20,129 nt of DNA from the IMG/VR virus record IMGVR_UViG_3300042905_005097, positions 1-20,129 of that record; one strand, given 5' to 3'. Shown in pieces: positions 14,971 to 20,129 of the stretch (the first letter of the stretch is position 1; each line of letters starts with the position of its first letter). A model generated the notes under the pieces. It was given only the letters and a program-made list of their open reading frames with translations, was not told where the DNA came from and made no database searches. Both the position numbers and the translations under genes were made by a program. This stretch comes from a virus.

Positions 14971-16190
14971 CAATGCGTGATAGATTATATAAACAGTTGA
15001 ATGAAAAGGTTTATAGTGATTCGGGACTTGGGAAGTGGTTTAACCGAGAATCTGCTGGCGGTGGTCCGGGTTGGGATAGATATGACAGCACAGGAAAAAG
15101 AGTAGGCAAATGTGGCGATGCCAAAGAAGGCTCTGCTTATGCTGCCTGCTTGAGCAAACAAAAAGCACAGAAGCTTGGTAAAAAAGGAATTGCAAAGTTT
15201 GTCAAAAGAAAAAGAGCAGCACAGGCTGAAAGAGGTCGCGGCAAAAAGGGTGCAGGCGGCAAGGGAATGAAACCCATTTTCGTTGAAACTGGAGCTGCAA
15301 AAAAGGTAGAGGAAAATTTTATGCCAGAAAAATTTATAGTAGAGTCAACTGAAGGACTAAAAAGTTTTTATCCATTAGTAGAAGCAAATGAATTAGAAGC
15401 CTATGACATTTTCATTGATAAAAGAGGAAACTTGTTTGAGGTAAATGATGTTGAAGATGTCGATGGCATTTTAAACATTGATGTTAGATGCCATAATGGA
15501 GTAAACGAAGGTTGCGAAACTATTCTAAAATTAAAAATAAATGAACCTTTTGGTTTGTTTGGCGAAGGTCTCTCCAACATTATCAATGAATGGGGAGAAC
15601 TGGAAGAAAGCGCAGAATCTGGTGGCAAAAAGGTAAAGCTAAACAAGATAATGCGAGGGGATGTAAAGAAGTACAAAGTTTATGTAAAGAATGATAAAGG
15701 TAATGTTGTTAAGGTAAACTTTGGCGATCCTAACATGGAAATTAAGCGCGATGATCCCGCACGAAGGAAAAATTTTAGAGCCAGACATAATTGTGATACT
15801 CCGGGACCACGCTGGAAAGCAAGATATTGGGCTTGCAAGACTTGGAGCAAACAGTCTGTAACTTCAATGCTTAAGGAAGAATCAGAACTGCTAGATGAAG
15901 CTTCAGAAAACAAAGCAAAGAATCCTAAAAAGTGGAGTTCTTGCATTGCTCAGGCAAAAGCAAAGTTTGATGTATATCCTAGCGCCTACGCCAATGCTTG
16001 GGCTGCAAAGTGCTACAAGAAAAAGAAGGGCAAATGGAAGAAAGTTGCAGAAAACTTTGCCAATGAAATTCTAAACAAGAGCATTTTAAAAGAAGAGTCT
16101 AATTTGAAACAATTGGAATCTGCCATGGACAGCAATAAAAATGGTGTTCAGCAGGCAGTTTCTTATCTTAAGCAATTTTTTAACAAATAA
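14967..16190 (+). CDS. Basic multi-module protein (DUF5872-like and related Cys/Trp modules)
   Basis: 407 residues, starting MTMRDRLYKQLNEKVYSD with AAGGA eight bases upstream. Module A (about 20-100) has GLGKWFNRESAGGGPGWDRY, two Cys (GKCGDA, YAACLSKQ) and a Lys/Arg-rich tail (KKGAGGKGMKPIFVETGA). Module B (about 130-205) is acidic and unrecognised. Module C (about 250-290) is FRARHNCDTPGPRWKARYWA, then CKTWS. Module D (about 315-350) is KKWSSCIAQAKAKFDVYPSA, then YANAWAAKCYK, resembling DUF5872. Modules A, C and D recur in large phages and some giant viruses. Their biochemical role is unknown, and high positive charge suggests contact with nucleic acid. An LNE site at 11-13 may be a prohead-protease cleavage point. 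Confidence 0.72.
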   Translation: MTMRDRLYKQLNEKVYSDSGLGKWFNRESAGGGPGWDRYDSTGKRVGKCGDAKEGSAYAACLSKQKAQKLGKKGIAKFVKRKRAAQAERGRGKKGAGGKGMKPIFVETGAAKKVEENFMPEKFIVESTEGLKSFYPLVEANELEAYDIFIDKRGNLFEVNDVEDVDGILNIDVRCHNGVNEGCETILKLKINEPFGLFGEGLSNIINEWGELEESAESGGKKVKLNKIMRGDVKKYKVYVKNDKGNVVKVNFGDPNMEIKRDDPARRKNFRARHNCDTPGPRWKARYWACKTWSKQSVTSMLKEESELLDEASENKAKNPKKWSSCIAQAKAKFDVYPSAYANAWAAKCYKKKKGKWKKVAENFANEILNKSILKEESNLKQLESAMDSNKNGVQQAVSYLKQFFNK

Positions 16191-16193
16191 ATA
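16187..16193 (+). promoter_or_regulatory. Possible late-type promoter box (ATAAATA)
   Basis: ATAAATA overlaps the previous stop codon and lies 17 bases before the ATG at 16211. A TAGGAAA ribosome binding site sits between them, so this box would give a normal short leader. Confidence 0.35.
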
Positions 16194-16210
16194 GATATAG
16201 GAAAAAATTC

Positions 16211-16738
16211 ATGAAATTTAAAGAACTGAACAAAAAATTACAATCCTTGATGGAAATGGGTGGTGGAGAACACACTGAAGGCGGAAGCTTACAAGGTGGT
16301 GATCCAACAGGAAGCCGCAATAGCGCTCTATCTGACTATGGAACCCATCGTCTTGGCAACAATGCAATGCTTGATCGCATTAATGCTTTCCTACATGCTT
16401 ACAGTGGGAAAGAATTCCTAGATCCAGATGGCGCATTGGCTGTCATCAAGAACAAACTCAATATCATTGGATTGGATTTCCGTCCAGTGAAAATGGATCT
16501 CGGCACAAATATAATCAAGCTTTATCAGTACGGCGCTCCCGGACTTGGTGTATTTGGTGTAGCTAAGGATCTAAAGACTGATCTTACTAAGGAACCATTC
16601 TCAAAAACCCCCGGCCTTGATGACAGCTTTGATTATGATCTGATGATTCAAGTAGAGAAGACTCCAAGTCATTTAATTCGTTTTAACATGCAAGTGGTTC
16701 GTAATGGTGAAGAGACAGACTGTGGTTGTGAACACTGA
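16211..16738 (+). CDS. Phage protein of unknown function, probable structural or capsid-associated
   Basis: 175 residues with an AGGA site eight to ten bases before the ATG. The start MKFKELNKKLQSLMEMGGGE is an amphipathic helix with an LME tripeptide at 13-15, followed by a Gly-rich linker (EGGSLQGGDPTGSRNSAL). The remainder is a compact domain with INAFLHAYSGKEFLDPDGAL, IIGLDFRPVKMD, YQYGAPGLGVFGVAK and IQVEKTPSHLIRFNMQVV, and ends DCGCEH. It lies just before a DUF7207-like gene. I do not know the function. Confidence 0.7.
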   Translation: MKFKELNKKLQSLMEMGGGEHTEGGSLQGGDPTGSRNSALSDYGTHRLGNNAMLDRINAFLHAYSGKEFLDPDGALAVIKNKLNIIGLDFRPVKMDLGTNIIKLYQYGAPGLGVFGVAKDLKTDLTKEPFSKTPGLDDSFDYDLMIQVEKTPSHLIRFNMQVVRNGEETDCGCEH

Positions 16739-16742
16739 ACTA

Positions 16743-17141
16743 ATGAAAGAGACAGAGGAGAACGAAGATTATTTTTTATCGTTCGCCAAAAAGCATTATT
16801 TTAATGCTAGCTGTGCCTCAAGTTCAGAATTTTTGGAAGACTTAAAGCGTATCAAATATGTTAAGCGATTGATCTTTAGATTTCATAAAGCAAGAACTTT
16901 GAAGTCTATAAAAGAAAGATTAATCGTTAATCACTTGATTGTTCTTAGGAATGTCTTTGGTGATCAGGCAGCTGCTGAACTTCTTTTCATGAAACATGAA
17001 GTAAAATTTCACAGCTATTTGAAAAGTTTTTTGATTTTTCTTCAGTTCAACATCAAAAACATACCAGACATAGATTATTCTAAACTGGCAACCGATCCTA
17101 GGATAGATAGAAAACTCTTACCATTAACAGATCAAAAATGA
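16743..17141 (+). CDS. Conserved T4-like phage protein, DUF7207-like
   Basis: 132 residues from the ATG at 16743, four bases after the previous stop. The frame is open back to an ATG at 16704 and GTGs at 16722-16728, none with a clear ribosome binding site. The core (YVKRLIFRFHKARTLKSIKE, then RLIVNHLIVLRNVFGDQAAA, then FHSYLKSFLIFLQF) matches a small helical protein I recall as conserved in marine T4-like phages, labelled DUF7207. The function is not known to me. Its stop overlaps the next start as ATGA. Confidence 0.72.
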   Translation: MKETEENEDYFLSFAKKHYFNASCASSSEFLEDLKRIKYVKRLIFRFHKARTLKSIKERLIVNHLIVLRNVFGDQAAAELLFMKHEVKFHSYLKSFLIFLQFNIKNIPDIDYSKLATDPRIDRKLLPLTDQK

Positions 17142-17953
17142 ACCCGCTAAACCTGATAATCAAACCTGCCTCCGTCTACCGCTTTGCTGAACTTTTAACT
17201 ATGCCATATACCCAGTATGAGTCATATAATGCAAAGATCATAAACGATAAGGGAAAGATTATCAGCGAACAAGGTTCGATGGACGGTCTTGAGTACGTTG
17301 CCATTAGACTTCGATCAATGTTCAAGGAGTTGATGCCCGGATCTACACAATATTTTCTTCGTTCCTTGTCTGGTACTTTAAAACTTTTTAATGAAGAGTT
17401 TTCTAGAATGGGAATGACGATAGATGATATCAATGTTGCAATAGAGCATTATCTTTTGTCAGAAACCCAAGGACAAGTCAGTTATCTTGATTATTTACTT
17501 GAAGAAGCAACCCAAAGATACATAACAGAAGAAATGACATCTGGTGGAGAAGGCGGATTGGCTACTCCCGCCAATACAACTAAGCAAGGCGGTATTGCTG
17601 GTGTTGACTCTTTCCTGATAACTGATGGGAAAAAGAAGAAGAAAAAATTTAAGGAAATTGTTTCAGAAGCAGCTAAGTCTGGAATGCCACCAGCACCAAA
17701 ACCACCAAAGACAATTGGCCTAGAAGTAGATCCAGTAACTATGGATGAATTGGGAAGATCAATGACTCCTACAGGTCATTTTGATCCAAGTCAACTTACA
17801 AATAGAGATGCCCAAAGATACTTTGGGCGTTTCATAGAAACACTTTCTGATCAAGATAGAGTCTACGCTGTGGGTGGAGATATGGCTCCGCTACAACTTA
17901 GAATACGACCCAAGAAAAAGAAGGGTCAGTCAGATAGGAATACCTTGCCGTGA
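17138..17953 (+). CDS. Phage protein of unknown function, last gene of the rightward block
   Basis: 271 residues, coupled to the previous gene by an ATGA overlap. The N-terminal ~125 residues form an ordered domain (MPYTQYESYNAKIINDKGKI, then LEYVAIRLRSMFKELMPGST, then DINVAIEHYLLSE). Next comes a Gly/Thr-rich linker, a poly-Lys patch (GKKKKKKFKEIVSEAA), a Pro-rich section (MPPAPKPPKTIG) and a basic C-terminus (LRIRPKKKKGQSDRN). The build suits a virion or assembly protein, but I recognise no family. Its end overlaps the convergent RMF-like gene by 28 bases. Confidence 0.7.
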   Translation: MNPLNLIIKPASVYRFAELLTMPYTQYESYNAKIINDKGKIISEQGSMDGLEYVAIRLRSMFKELMPGSTQYFLRSLSGTLKLFNEEFSRMGMTIDDINVAIEHYLLSETQGQVSYLDYLLEEATQRYITEEMTSGGEGGLATPANTTKQGGIAGVDSFLITDGKKKKKKFKEIVSEAAKSGMPPAPKPPKTIGLEVDPVTMDELGRSMTPTGHFDPSQLTNRDAQRYFGRFIETLSDQDRVYAVGGDMAPLQLRIRPKKKKGQSDRNTLP

Positions 17954-18174
17954 TTTCCTTCGTGAGCTTCCCGATAAAATGGGTGGCCGCGAAGAGGAGA
18001 ATCAGCTAGTTTGGAATTCTTTCCGTCTTCTAGAATCTTGTTGTGACAATCACTATAGCCAGAATCGTACTCGTCCTTGAGAACATGTGGGCAGGTTCCG
18101 GGATTCTTTGGTCTTCCGTCTAATCTATCTTTCCAACCTCTGTCATACATTTGTCCGGGTTTATAATCAATCAT
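17926..18174 (-). CDS. RMF-like small protein (ribosome modulation factor family resemblance)
   Basis: 82 residues, last gene of a four-gene minus-strand operon, coupled to its upstream neighbour by an ATGA overlap. Residues 9-41 contain MYDRGWKDRLDGRPK, then CPH, then YDSGYSD. This follows the Escherichia coli RMF pattern HQRGYQAGIAGRSK, then CPY, then a segment ending in GGWREA. Matching positions are Arg-Gly-aromatic, Gly-Arg-x-Lys, Cys-Pro and a final Gly-aromatic. RMF binds the 30S subunit and drives 70S dimers in ribosome hibernation. The C-terminal 40 residues (ADSPLRGHPFYREAHEGNHG) are not part of RMF. The resemblance is short and was judged by eye, so a different small protein remains possible. 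Confidence 0.6.
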   Translation of the reverse strand: MIDYKPGQMYDRGWKDRLDGRPKNPGTCPHVLKDEYDSGYSDCHNKILEDGKNSKLADSPLRGHPFYREAHEGNHGKVFLSD

Positions 18175-18548
18175 GGCATGTCCTTTGGTACTAGAGTGCT
18201 TATAATCTTGTTAATAGTTTCAACATATTGATTCATGTTGGACATCTTGAAATAACCTCTCATCTCAAGAAGATTCTCATAATCTTCCTCAAACAATACT
18301 ACCATTCCAGAAGAAGCTGAGTGGCCATTCTTTTCCATTCTTTGACGGAATTCTTTCATGAGACGCATGAATTCTTCCTTTGATAAATTTGGCTTCTTGT
18401 TGTTTTGGTGAAAGTAATCATCAAAGTTTTCTGCGTAACTCATTTGGTTTTCCTCAAAATATTTCGATAGTCTATGCTTTGGGGCATTAGATTTGTTAAA
18501 TTTATGCTGCATCCATCTTTTAAACAATTCTTTGTCTTTTTCGTCCAT
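18171..18548 (-). CDS. Unknown 125-aa protein
   Basis: Starts MDEKDKELFKRWMQHKFNK and is rich in charged residues, Met and Phe (FMRLMKEFRQRMEKNG, FEEDYENLLEMRGYFKMSN). It is probably all-helical, with coiled-coil potential near 75-110. No catalytic motif or membrane segment is visible. It lies in the operon behind the consensus promoter at 19045-19073, so it is probably expressed early. Confidence 0.65.
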   Translation of the reverse strand: MDEKDKELFKRWMQHKFNKSNAPKHRLSKYFEENQMSYAENFDDYFHQNNKKPNLSKEEFMRLMKEFRQRMEKNGHSASSGMVVLFEEDYENLLEMRGYFKMSNMNQYVETINKIISTLVPKDMP

Positions 18549-18549
18549 A

Positions 18550-18858
18550 TTATTGTTTCTGTACTATATCAAAAAAGTTTTCGTAGATAACCGATCCATC
18601 TGATGCGGTTGCCGACAAATACTTTATGTGTTGTTTCAAAGCCTCTTCCAAGGAAAGAGGATGGTTGCTTCCAAATGAGAATCCCTTGATCCAATTTGCA
18701 CAACCACCGATGGTTATGCGAATTTCAGTGCCATCAAGGCCATTTCCATAAAAATCAAAACTATAATTATCACCGTCAAAGTAGGTGAAGAAGCATTCAA
18801 TATGACCATACTTTGCTCTCAATGTGGAGAGATCAATTTGTTTAGCAGCTTTTTTCAT
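18550..18858 (-). CDS. Unknown 102-aa protein
   Basis: Starts MKKAAKQIDLSTLRAKYGHI and continues with alternating strands (ECFFTYFDGDNYSFDFYGNG, EIRITIGGCANWIKGFSFGS). The C-terminal part is helical (SLEEALKQHIKYLSA). It is likely a small alpha/beta domain of unknown function. The start overlaps the stop of the upstream gene as ATGA and the next gene begins two bases after its stop. Confidence 0.65.
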   Translation of the reverse strand: MKKAAKQIDLSTLRAKYGHIECFFTYFDGDNYSFDFYGNGLDGTEIRITIGGCANWIKGFSFGSNHPLSLEEALKQHIKYLSATASDGSVIYENFFDIVQKQ

Positions 18859-19019
18859 AAACGAACTTCCTTAACAGATTTTGGTACTTGACCAATAGAA
18901 TCAAGCTTTACGAGAGTAGACTTCTTTGCATTCATCAAAGAAGCAGCTCTCTTTCTCTTGAGTCTTTCTTTACGCCTCTTATGGCGACGACTAGTAATTT
19001 TTTGCTTCGAATTAGGCAT
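18855..19019 (-). CDS. Small, very basic protein, first gene of the early minus-strand operon
   Basis: 54 residues from the ATG at 19019, starting MPNSKQKITSRRHKRRKERLKRKRAA and thereafter less charged (TLVKLDSIGQVPKSVKEVRL). I chose this start because a GTGAG ribosome binding site lies four bases upstream and a perfect sigma-70 promoter ends 25 bases upstream. The longer frame to 19073 would begin inside the promoter. The Arg/Lys density suggests nucleic-acid binding, as in many small early phage proteins that act on host machinery. No family is recognised. Confidence 0.65.
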   Translation of the reverse strand: MPNSKQKITSRRHKRRKERLKRKRAASLMNAKKSTLVKLDSIGQVPKSVKEVRL

Positions 19020-19044
19020 AAACTCACTTTCTGTAACTAGGTAC

Positions 19045-19073
19045 ATTATACAACAAACAACGATCTCTGTCAA
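19045..19073 (-). promoter_or_regulatory. Perfect sigma-70 consensus promoter for the 18855-19019 operon
   Basis: On the minus strand TTGACA (19068-19073) and TATAAT (19045-19050) are separated by exactly 17 bases. Transcription should start near 19038, giving a ~19-base leader with a GTGAG ribosome binding site before the ATG at 19019. It is directed at the four-gene block ending at 17926. Confidence 0.9.
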
Positions 19074-19214
19074 TTATTTATGAGACTTAGACTTCTTGAT
19101 CTTTGCTTTGAGATCTTGATTTTCCAAAGCCAATTTTCCAGCAGCTTTGGTCAATTCCATTATCTGAGTCCGCAAATCACTTATAATTTTGTCTTTATCT
19201 TCTTTTTTAGCCAT
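19074..19214 (-). CDS. 46-aa coiled-coil-like protein
   Basis: Reads MAKKEDKDKIISDLRTQIME, then KAAGKLALENQDLKAKIKK. Leu and Ile occur at roughly heptad spacing, consistent with a short coiled coil, with basic ends. The start codon follows directly after the U tract of the RNA gene's terminator and there is no Shine-Dalgarno sequence, so translation would need read-through and an unusual initiation. The frame is open to 19307, but that extension lies inside the RNA gene. The stop codon directly abuts the -35 box of the next promoter. Whether it is a real gene is uncertain. Confidence 0.45.
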   Translation of the reverse strand: MAKKEDKDKIISDLRTQIMELTKAAGKLALENQDLKAKIKKSKSHK

Positions 19215-19252
19215 AAAAAAAATTACTGGTTTTTCAGTCGCGGGAAAACCAG
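19215..19252 (-). terminator. Rho-independent terminator of the tmRNA-like gene
   Basis: On the minus strand CTGGTTTT (19245-19252) pairs perfectly with AAAACCAG (19226-19233). After TAA-TT the sequence continues in a run of U (19215-19222). The 5' arm also lies in the loop of another stem (GTGGG 19258-19262 with CCCGC 19240-19244), so the element could fold as an H-type pseudoknot like tmRNA PK2. Confidence 0.85.
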
Positions 19253-19266
19253 CAAACCCCACTGCT

Positions 19267-19305
19267 TTAAGCAGCCATCCGCATTGGTGCGGCTTTTGTT
19301 GTTGC
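19267..19305 (-). other. tmRNA tag reading frame, ATTKAAPMRMAA
   Basis: The resume codon GCA at 19303-19305 is followed by eleven codons and TAA. The C-terminal Met-Ala-Ala resembles the Leu-Ala-Ala end of bacterial tags recognised by ClpXP. The TAA lies in the loop of CTGCT-TAA-AGCAG-type pairing (19262-19274), as in Escherichia coli tmRNA. The resume codon lies about 14 bases after PK1, a spacing similar to that in E. coli. Confidence 0.75.
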
Positions 19306-19458
19306 AACTGTTTATTTACGACACTTGTTACCCGTGTCGGGTATCTCCTTCTTCAATACTCTGCACTGATCGATGCCTGTCGGACCCGTAAAGTGGATCC
19401 GGGGAGATTCGAACTCCCGTGTCATATGCATTTCTATCCAATATCAACAATACCGAAA

Positions 19459-19554
19459 GCGTAGTGGAGGACTTGCACCTCTATTGCTTATCAGATCTCT
19501 GTTCTAGATCAAAGACCCTATCAGCCGGACGATTATTTCGCTGCTGGACTACGC
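19459..19554 (-). other. Leader of the tmRNA transcript: four-way, cloverleaf-like structure
   Basis: A perfect seven-base stem GCGTAGT/ACTACGC encloses three hairpins: CAGC/GCTG, GATCT/AGATC with loop AGAACAG, and GAGG/CCTC with loop TGCAAGT. Its place in the transcript corresponds to the PK3-PK4 region of one-piece tmRNAs. It mimics a tRNA cloverleaf in outline but lacks U33, normal spacing and a CCA end. Confidence 0.5.
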
Positions 19555-19563
19555 ATATTATAT

Positions 19564-19592
19564 ATTATATAATGTTTTTTTCAAAATGTCAA
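19564..19592 (-). promoter_or_regulatory. Perfect sigma-70 consensus promoter for the tmRNA-like gene
   Basis: On the minus strand TTGACA (19587-19592) and TATAAT (19564-19569) are separated by exactly 17 bases. The predicted start, near 19556-19558, coincides with the 5' edge of the structured RNA. The -35 box contains the TGA stop codon of the upstream gene. Confidence 0.9.
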
Positions 19593-20129
19593 ATTAATTT
19601 TGTAAGAGTTAAAGTTTTAGTGCCAGAATCATAAGATGTTTGTTCAAAAGATTCAGAATTGGTTCCACTTGTAAACCAAATTCCGGGAGTTGTGGAAACT
19701 GTATAAGGAACAGAATTTATAACAAGAGTATTTACTGTATCGTAATTAGTTGTTACTCTCCATAAACGAATTCCTGTATTTAATTTGCAACCAGATGCCA
19801 AAAAATGAGTATTAAAATTAATTCTATTTTTGTTTTGAGGAAGACTCATTGCTCTTCTATTATTTTTTAAATTGTTTATTTCTTCTAACAAAGGAGAAAG
19901 TATTTGATCTCCTCCAAATTGATTAAAGAAAAATAAAGCTTCAGGATTAAACATGCAAATATGATATATATTTTCAGCCCAATATTCAGCTCTTTTAGTT
20001 GAGCTAAAGCCACCCATTGCTCCATTAATTCCATCTGATCTGCTTTTTATCCAAGGATGAAGCTTTTCTGTGGGGTCCATATTTCTTTTAAGTGCTCTTA
20101 ATTTTTGTTGATCTAATAAAAATGCTTTC
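19589..20129 (-). CDS. Unknown protein, C-terminal ~179 residues (5' end outside window)
   Basis: The frame is open through the window end. An internal Met at 20080 is preceded in frame by KAFLLDQQKLRALKRN, so 20080 is probably not the start. The visible part has a helical section (NGAMGGFSSTKRAEYWAENI, PLLEEINNLKNNRRAMSL) and then a beta-rich, Thr/Ser/Asn-rich C-terminus (LWRVTTNYDTVNTLVINSVP, YDSGTKTLTLTKLI). The style of the tail suits a phage structural or fibre-associated protein, but no domain is recognised. It ends inside the promoter of the RNA gene. Confidence 0.7.
   Translation of the reverse strand, partial: KAFLLDQQKLRALKRNMDPTEKLHPWIKSRSDGINGAMGGFSSTKRAEYWAENIYHICMFNPEALFFFNQFGGDQILSPLLEEINNLKNNRRAMSLPQNKNRINFNTHFLASGCKLNTGIRLWRVTTNYDTVNTLVINSVPYTVSTTPGIWFTSGTNSESFEQTSYDSGTKTLTLTKLI

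Larger units (their letters stand above)
19223..19556 (-). ncRNA. ssrA: Circularly permuted (two-piece) tmRNA
   Basis: tmRNA rescues stalled ribosomes by acting first as tRNA and then as mRNA for a degradation tag. Read on the minus strand, a T arm (GGGAG, loop TTCGAAT, CTCCC; 19402-19418) leads into the 3' acceptor strand CGGATCC (19395-19401). Then come a discriminator A, six bases CTTTAC, and the 5' acceptor strand GGGTCCG (19381-19387), pairing over seven bases with one G-U. The D region GACAGGCATCGATCAG resembles the tmRNA GG-x-x-TCGAC block. P2 can form (GTGCA with TGCAT, TATTGA with TTGATA). PK1 is ACCC-GACAC-GGGT-AACAA-GTGTC (19320-19342). The resume codon GCA follows ACAGTT, and the tag ends in a stop-codon hairpin. 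The order is the reverse of one-piece tmRNA, as in permuted genes. CCA is not encoded. Confidence 0.85.

Noticed and set aside
19389-19470. A conventional tRNA ending at the T arm at 19402-19418
   Set aside because: The T arm is canonical, but no 5' acceptor strand pairing with CGGATCC exists 70-90 bases on the 5' side. The partner lies on the 3' side, which is the permuted tmRNA arrangement.
19459-19554. A class II tRNA gene on the minus strand
   Set aside because: The acceptor stem and a T-like arm fit, but the seven-base central loop lacks U33, the D loop and the linkers are far too long, and no CCA or proper discriminator context follows. Its place upstream of the tmRNA parts explains it better.
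19080-19634. Plus-strand reading frames of 71-103 residues over the RNA gene (19080-19391, 19189-19464, 19419-19634)
   Set aside because: They have no ribosome binding sites or recognisable domains, and lie antisense to a promoter-terminator RNA unit.
1-20129. CRISPR array, insertion sequence or attachment site
   Set aside because: No regularly spaced repeats, transposase genes or terminal inverted repeats were seen. The tRNA-like sequences belong to the tmRNA gene, and no duplicated fragment of it was seen that would mark an attachment site.

Overview
The window is a piece of an AT-rich, gene-dense genome of a large T4-like tailed phage (Caudoviricetes), probably marine. The evidence is a run of T4-type replication and recombination proteins (UvsX C-terminus, gp41 helicase, gp61 primase), overlapping start and stop codons through most of the window, T4-late-type TATAAATA boxes, and a ThyX plus class II (B12-dependent) ribonucleotide reductase pair like those of marine myophages. 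The host cannot be fixed. The RNA gene described below is of a type known mainly from alphaproteobacteria, some cyanobacteria and some betaproteobacteria.

Layout. (1) 1-6773, plus strand: replication, recombination and nucleotide metabolism, in the order uvsX (partial), small ORF, gp41 helicase, gp61 primase, small acidic ORF, thyX, nrdJ, an HNH-type endonuclease and a RuvC-like Holliday junction resolvase. (2) 6757-8122, minus strand: a four-gene block with an unknown protein, an FmdB-type zinc ribbon, an HNH endonuclease and a 62-aa protein. (3) 8157-17953, plus strand: mostly probable virion or capsid-internal proteins. It holds a 64-aa ORF, a 970-aa Ala/Pro-rich protein, a PD-(D/E)XK exonuclease, a protein with two NUMOD1-like repeats, a 792-aa protein ending in an HNH-like DNA-binding domain, a 407-aa protein built of small basic Cys/Trp modules, and three conserved phage proteins. 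(4) 17926-19019, minus strand: a four-gene operon behind a perfect consensus sigma-70 promoter. Its last gene encodes a protein resembling ribosome modulation factor (RMF). (5) 19215-19556, minus strand: a noncoding RNA gene. (6) 19589 to the window end, minus strand: the C-terminal part of an unknown protein.

The main discovery is in region 5. It has the organisation of a circularly permuted (two-piece) tmRNA gene. The T arm and 3' acceptor strand come first, then a six-base spacer, then the 5' acceptor strand, a tmRNA-like D region, pseudoknot PK1, a resume codon and a tag reading frame (ATTKAAPMRMAA, then stop) whose stop lies in a hairpin, and finally a pseudoknot-capable Rho-independent terminator. 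A perfect TTGACA-N17-TATAAT promoter lies immediately upstream. With the RMF-like protein it suggests that this phage carries its own ribosome-management functions.

How the genes fit together: NrdJ and ThyX supply dNTPs and dTMP, gp41 and gp61 form the primosome, UvsX, the RuvC-like resolvase and the PD-(D/E)XK exonuclease serve recombination and DNA processing, and the region 3 proteins are likely packaged. Several region 3 proteins carry an amphipathic N-terminus with an LxE site at residues 11-15, like T4 capsid-targeting sequences.
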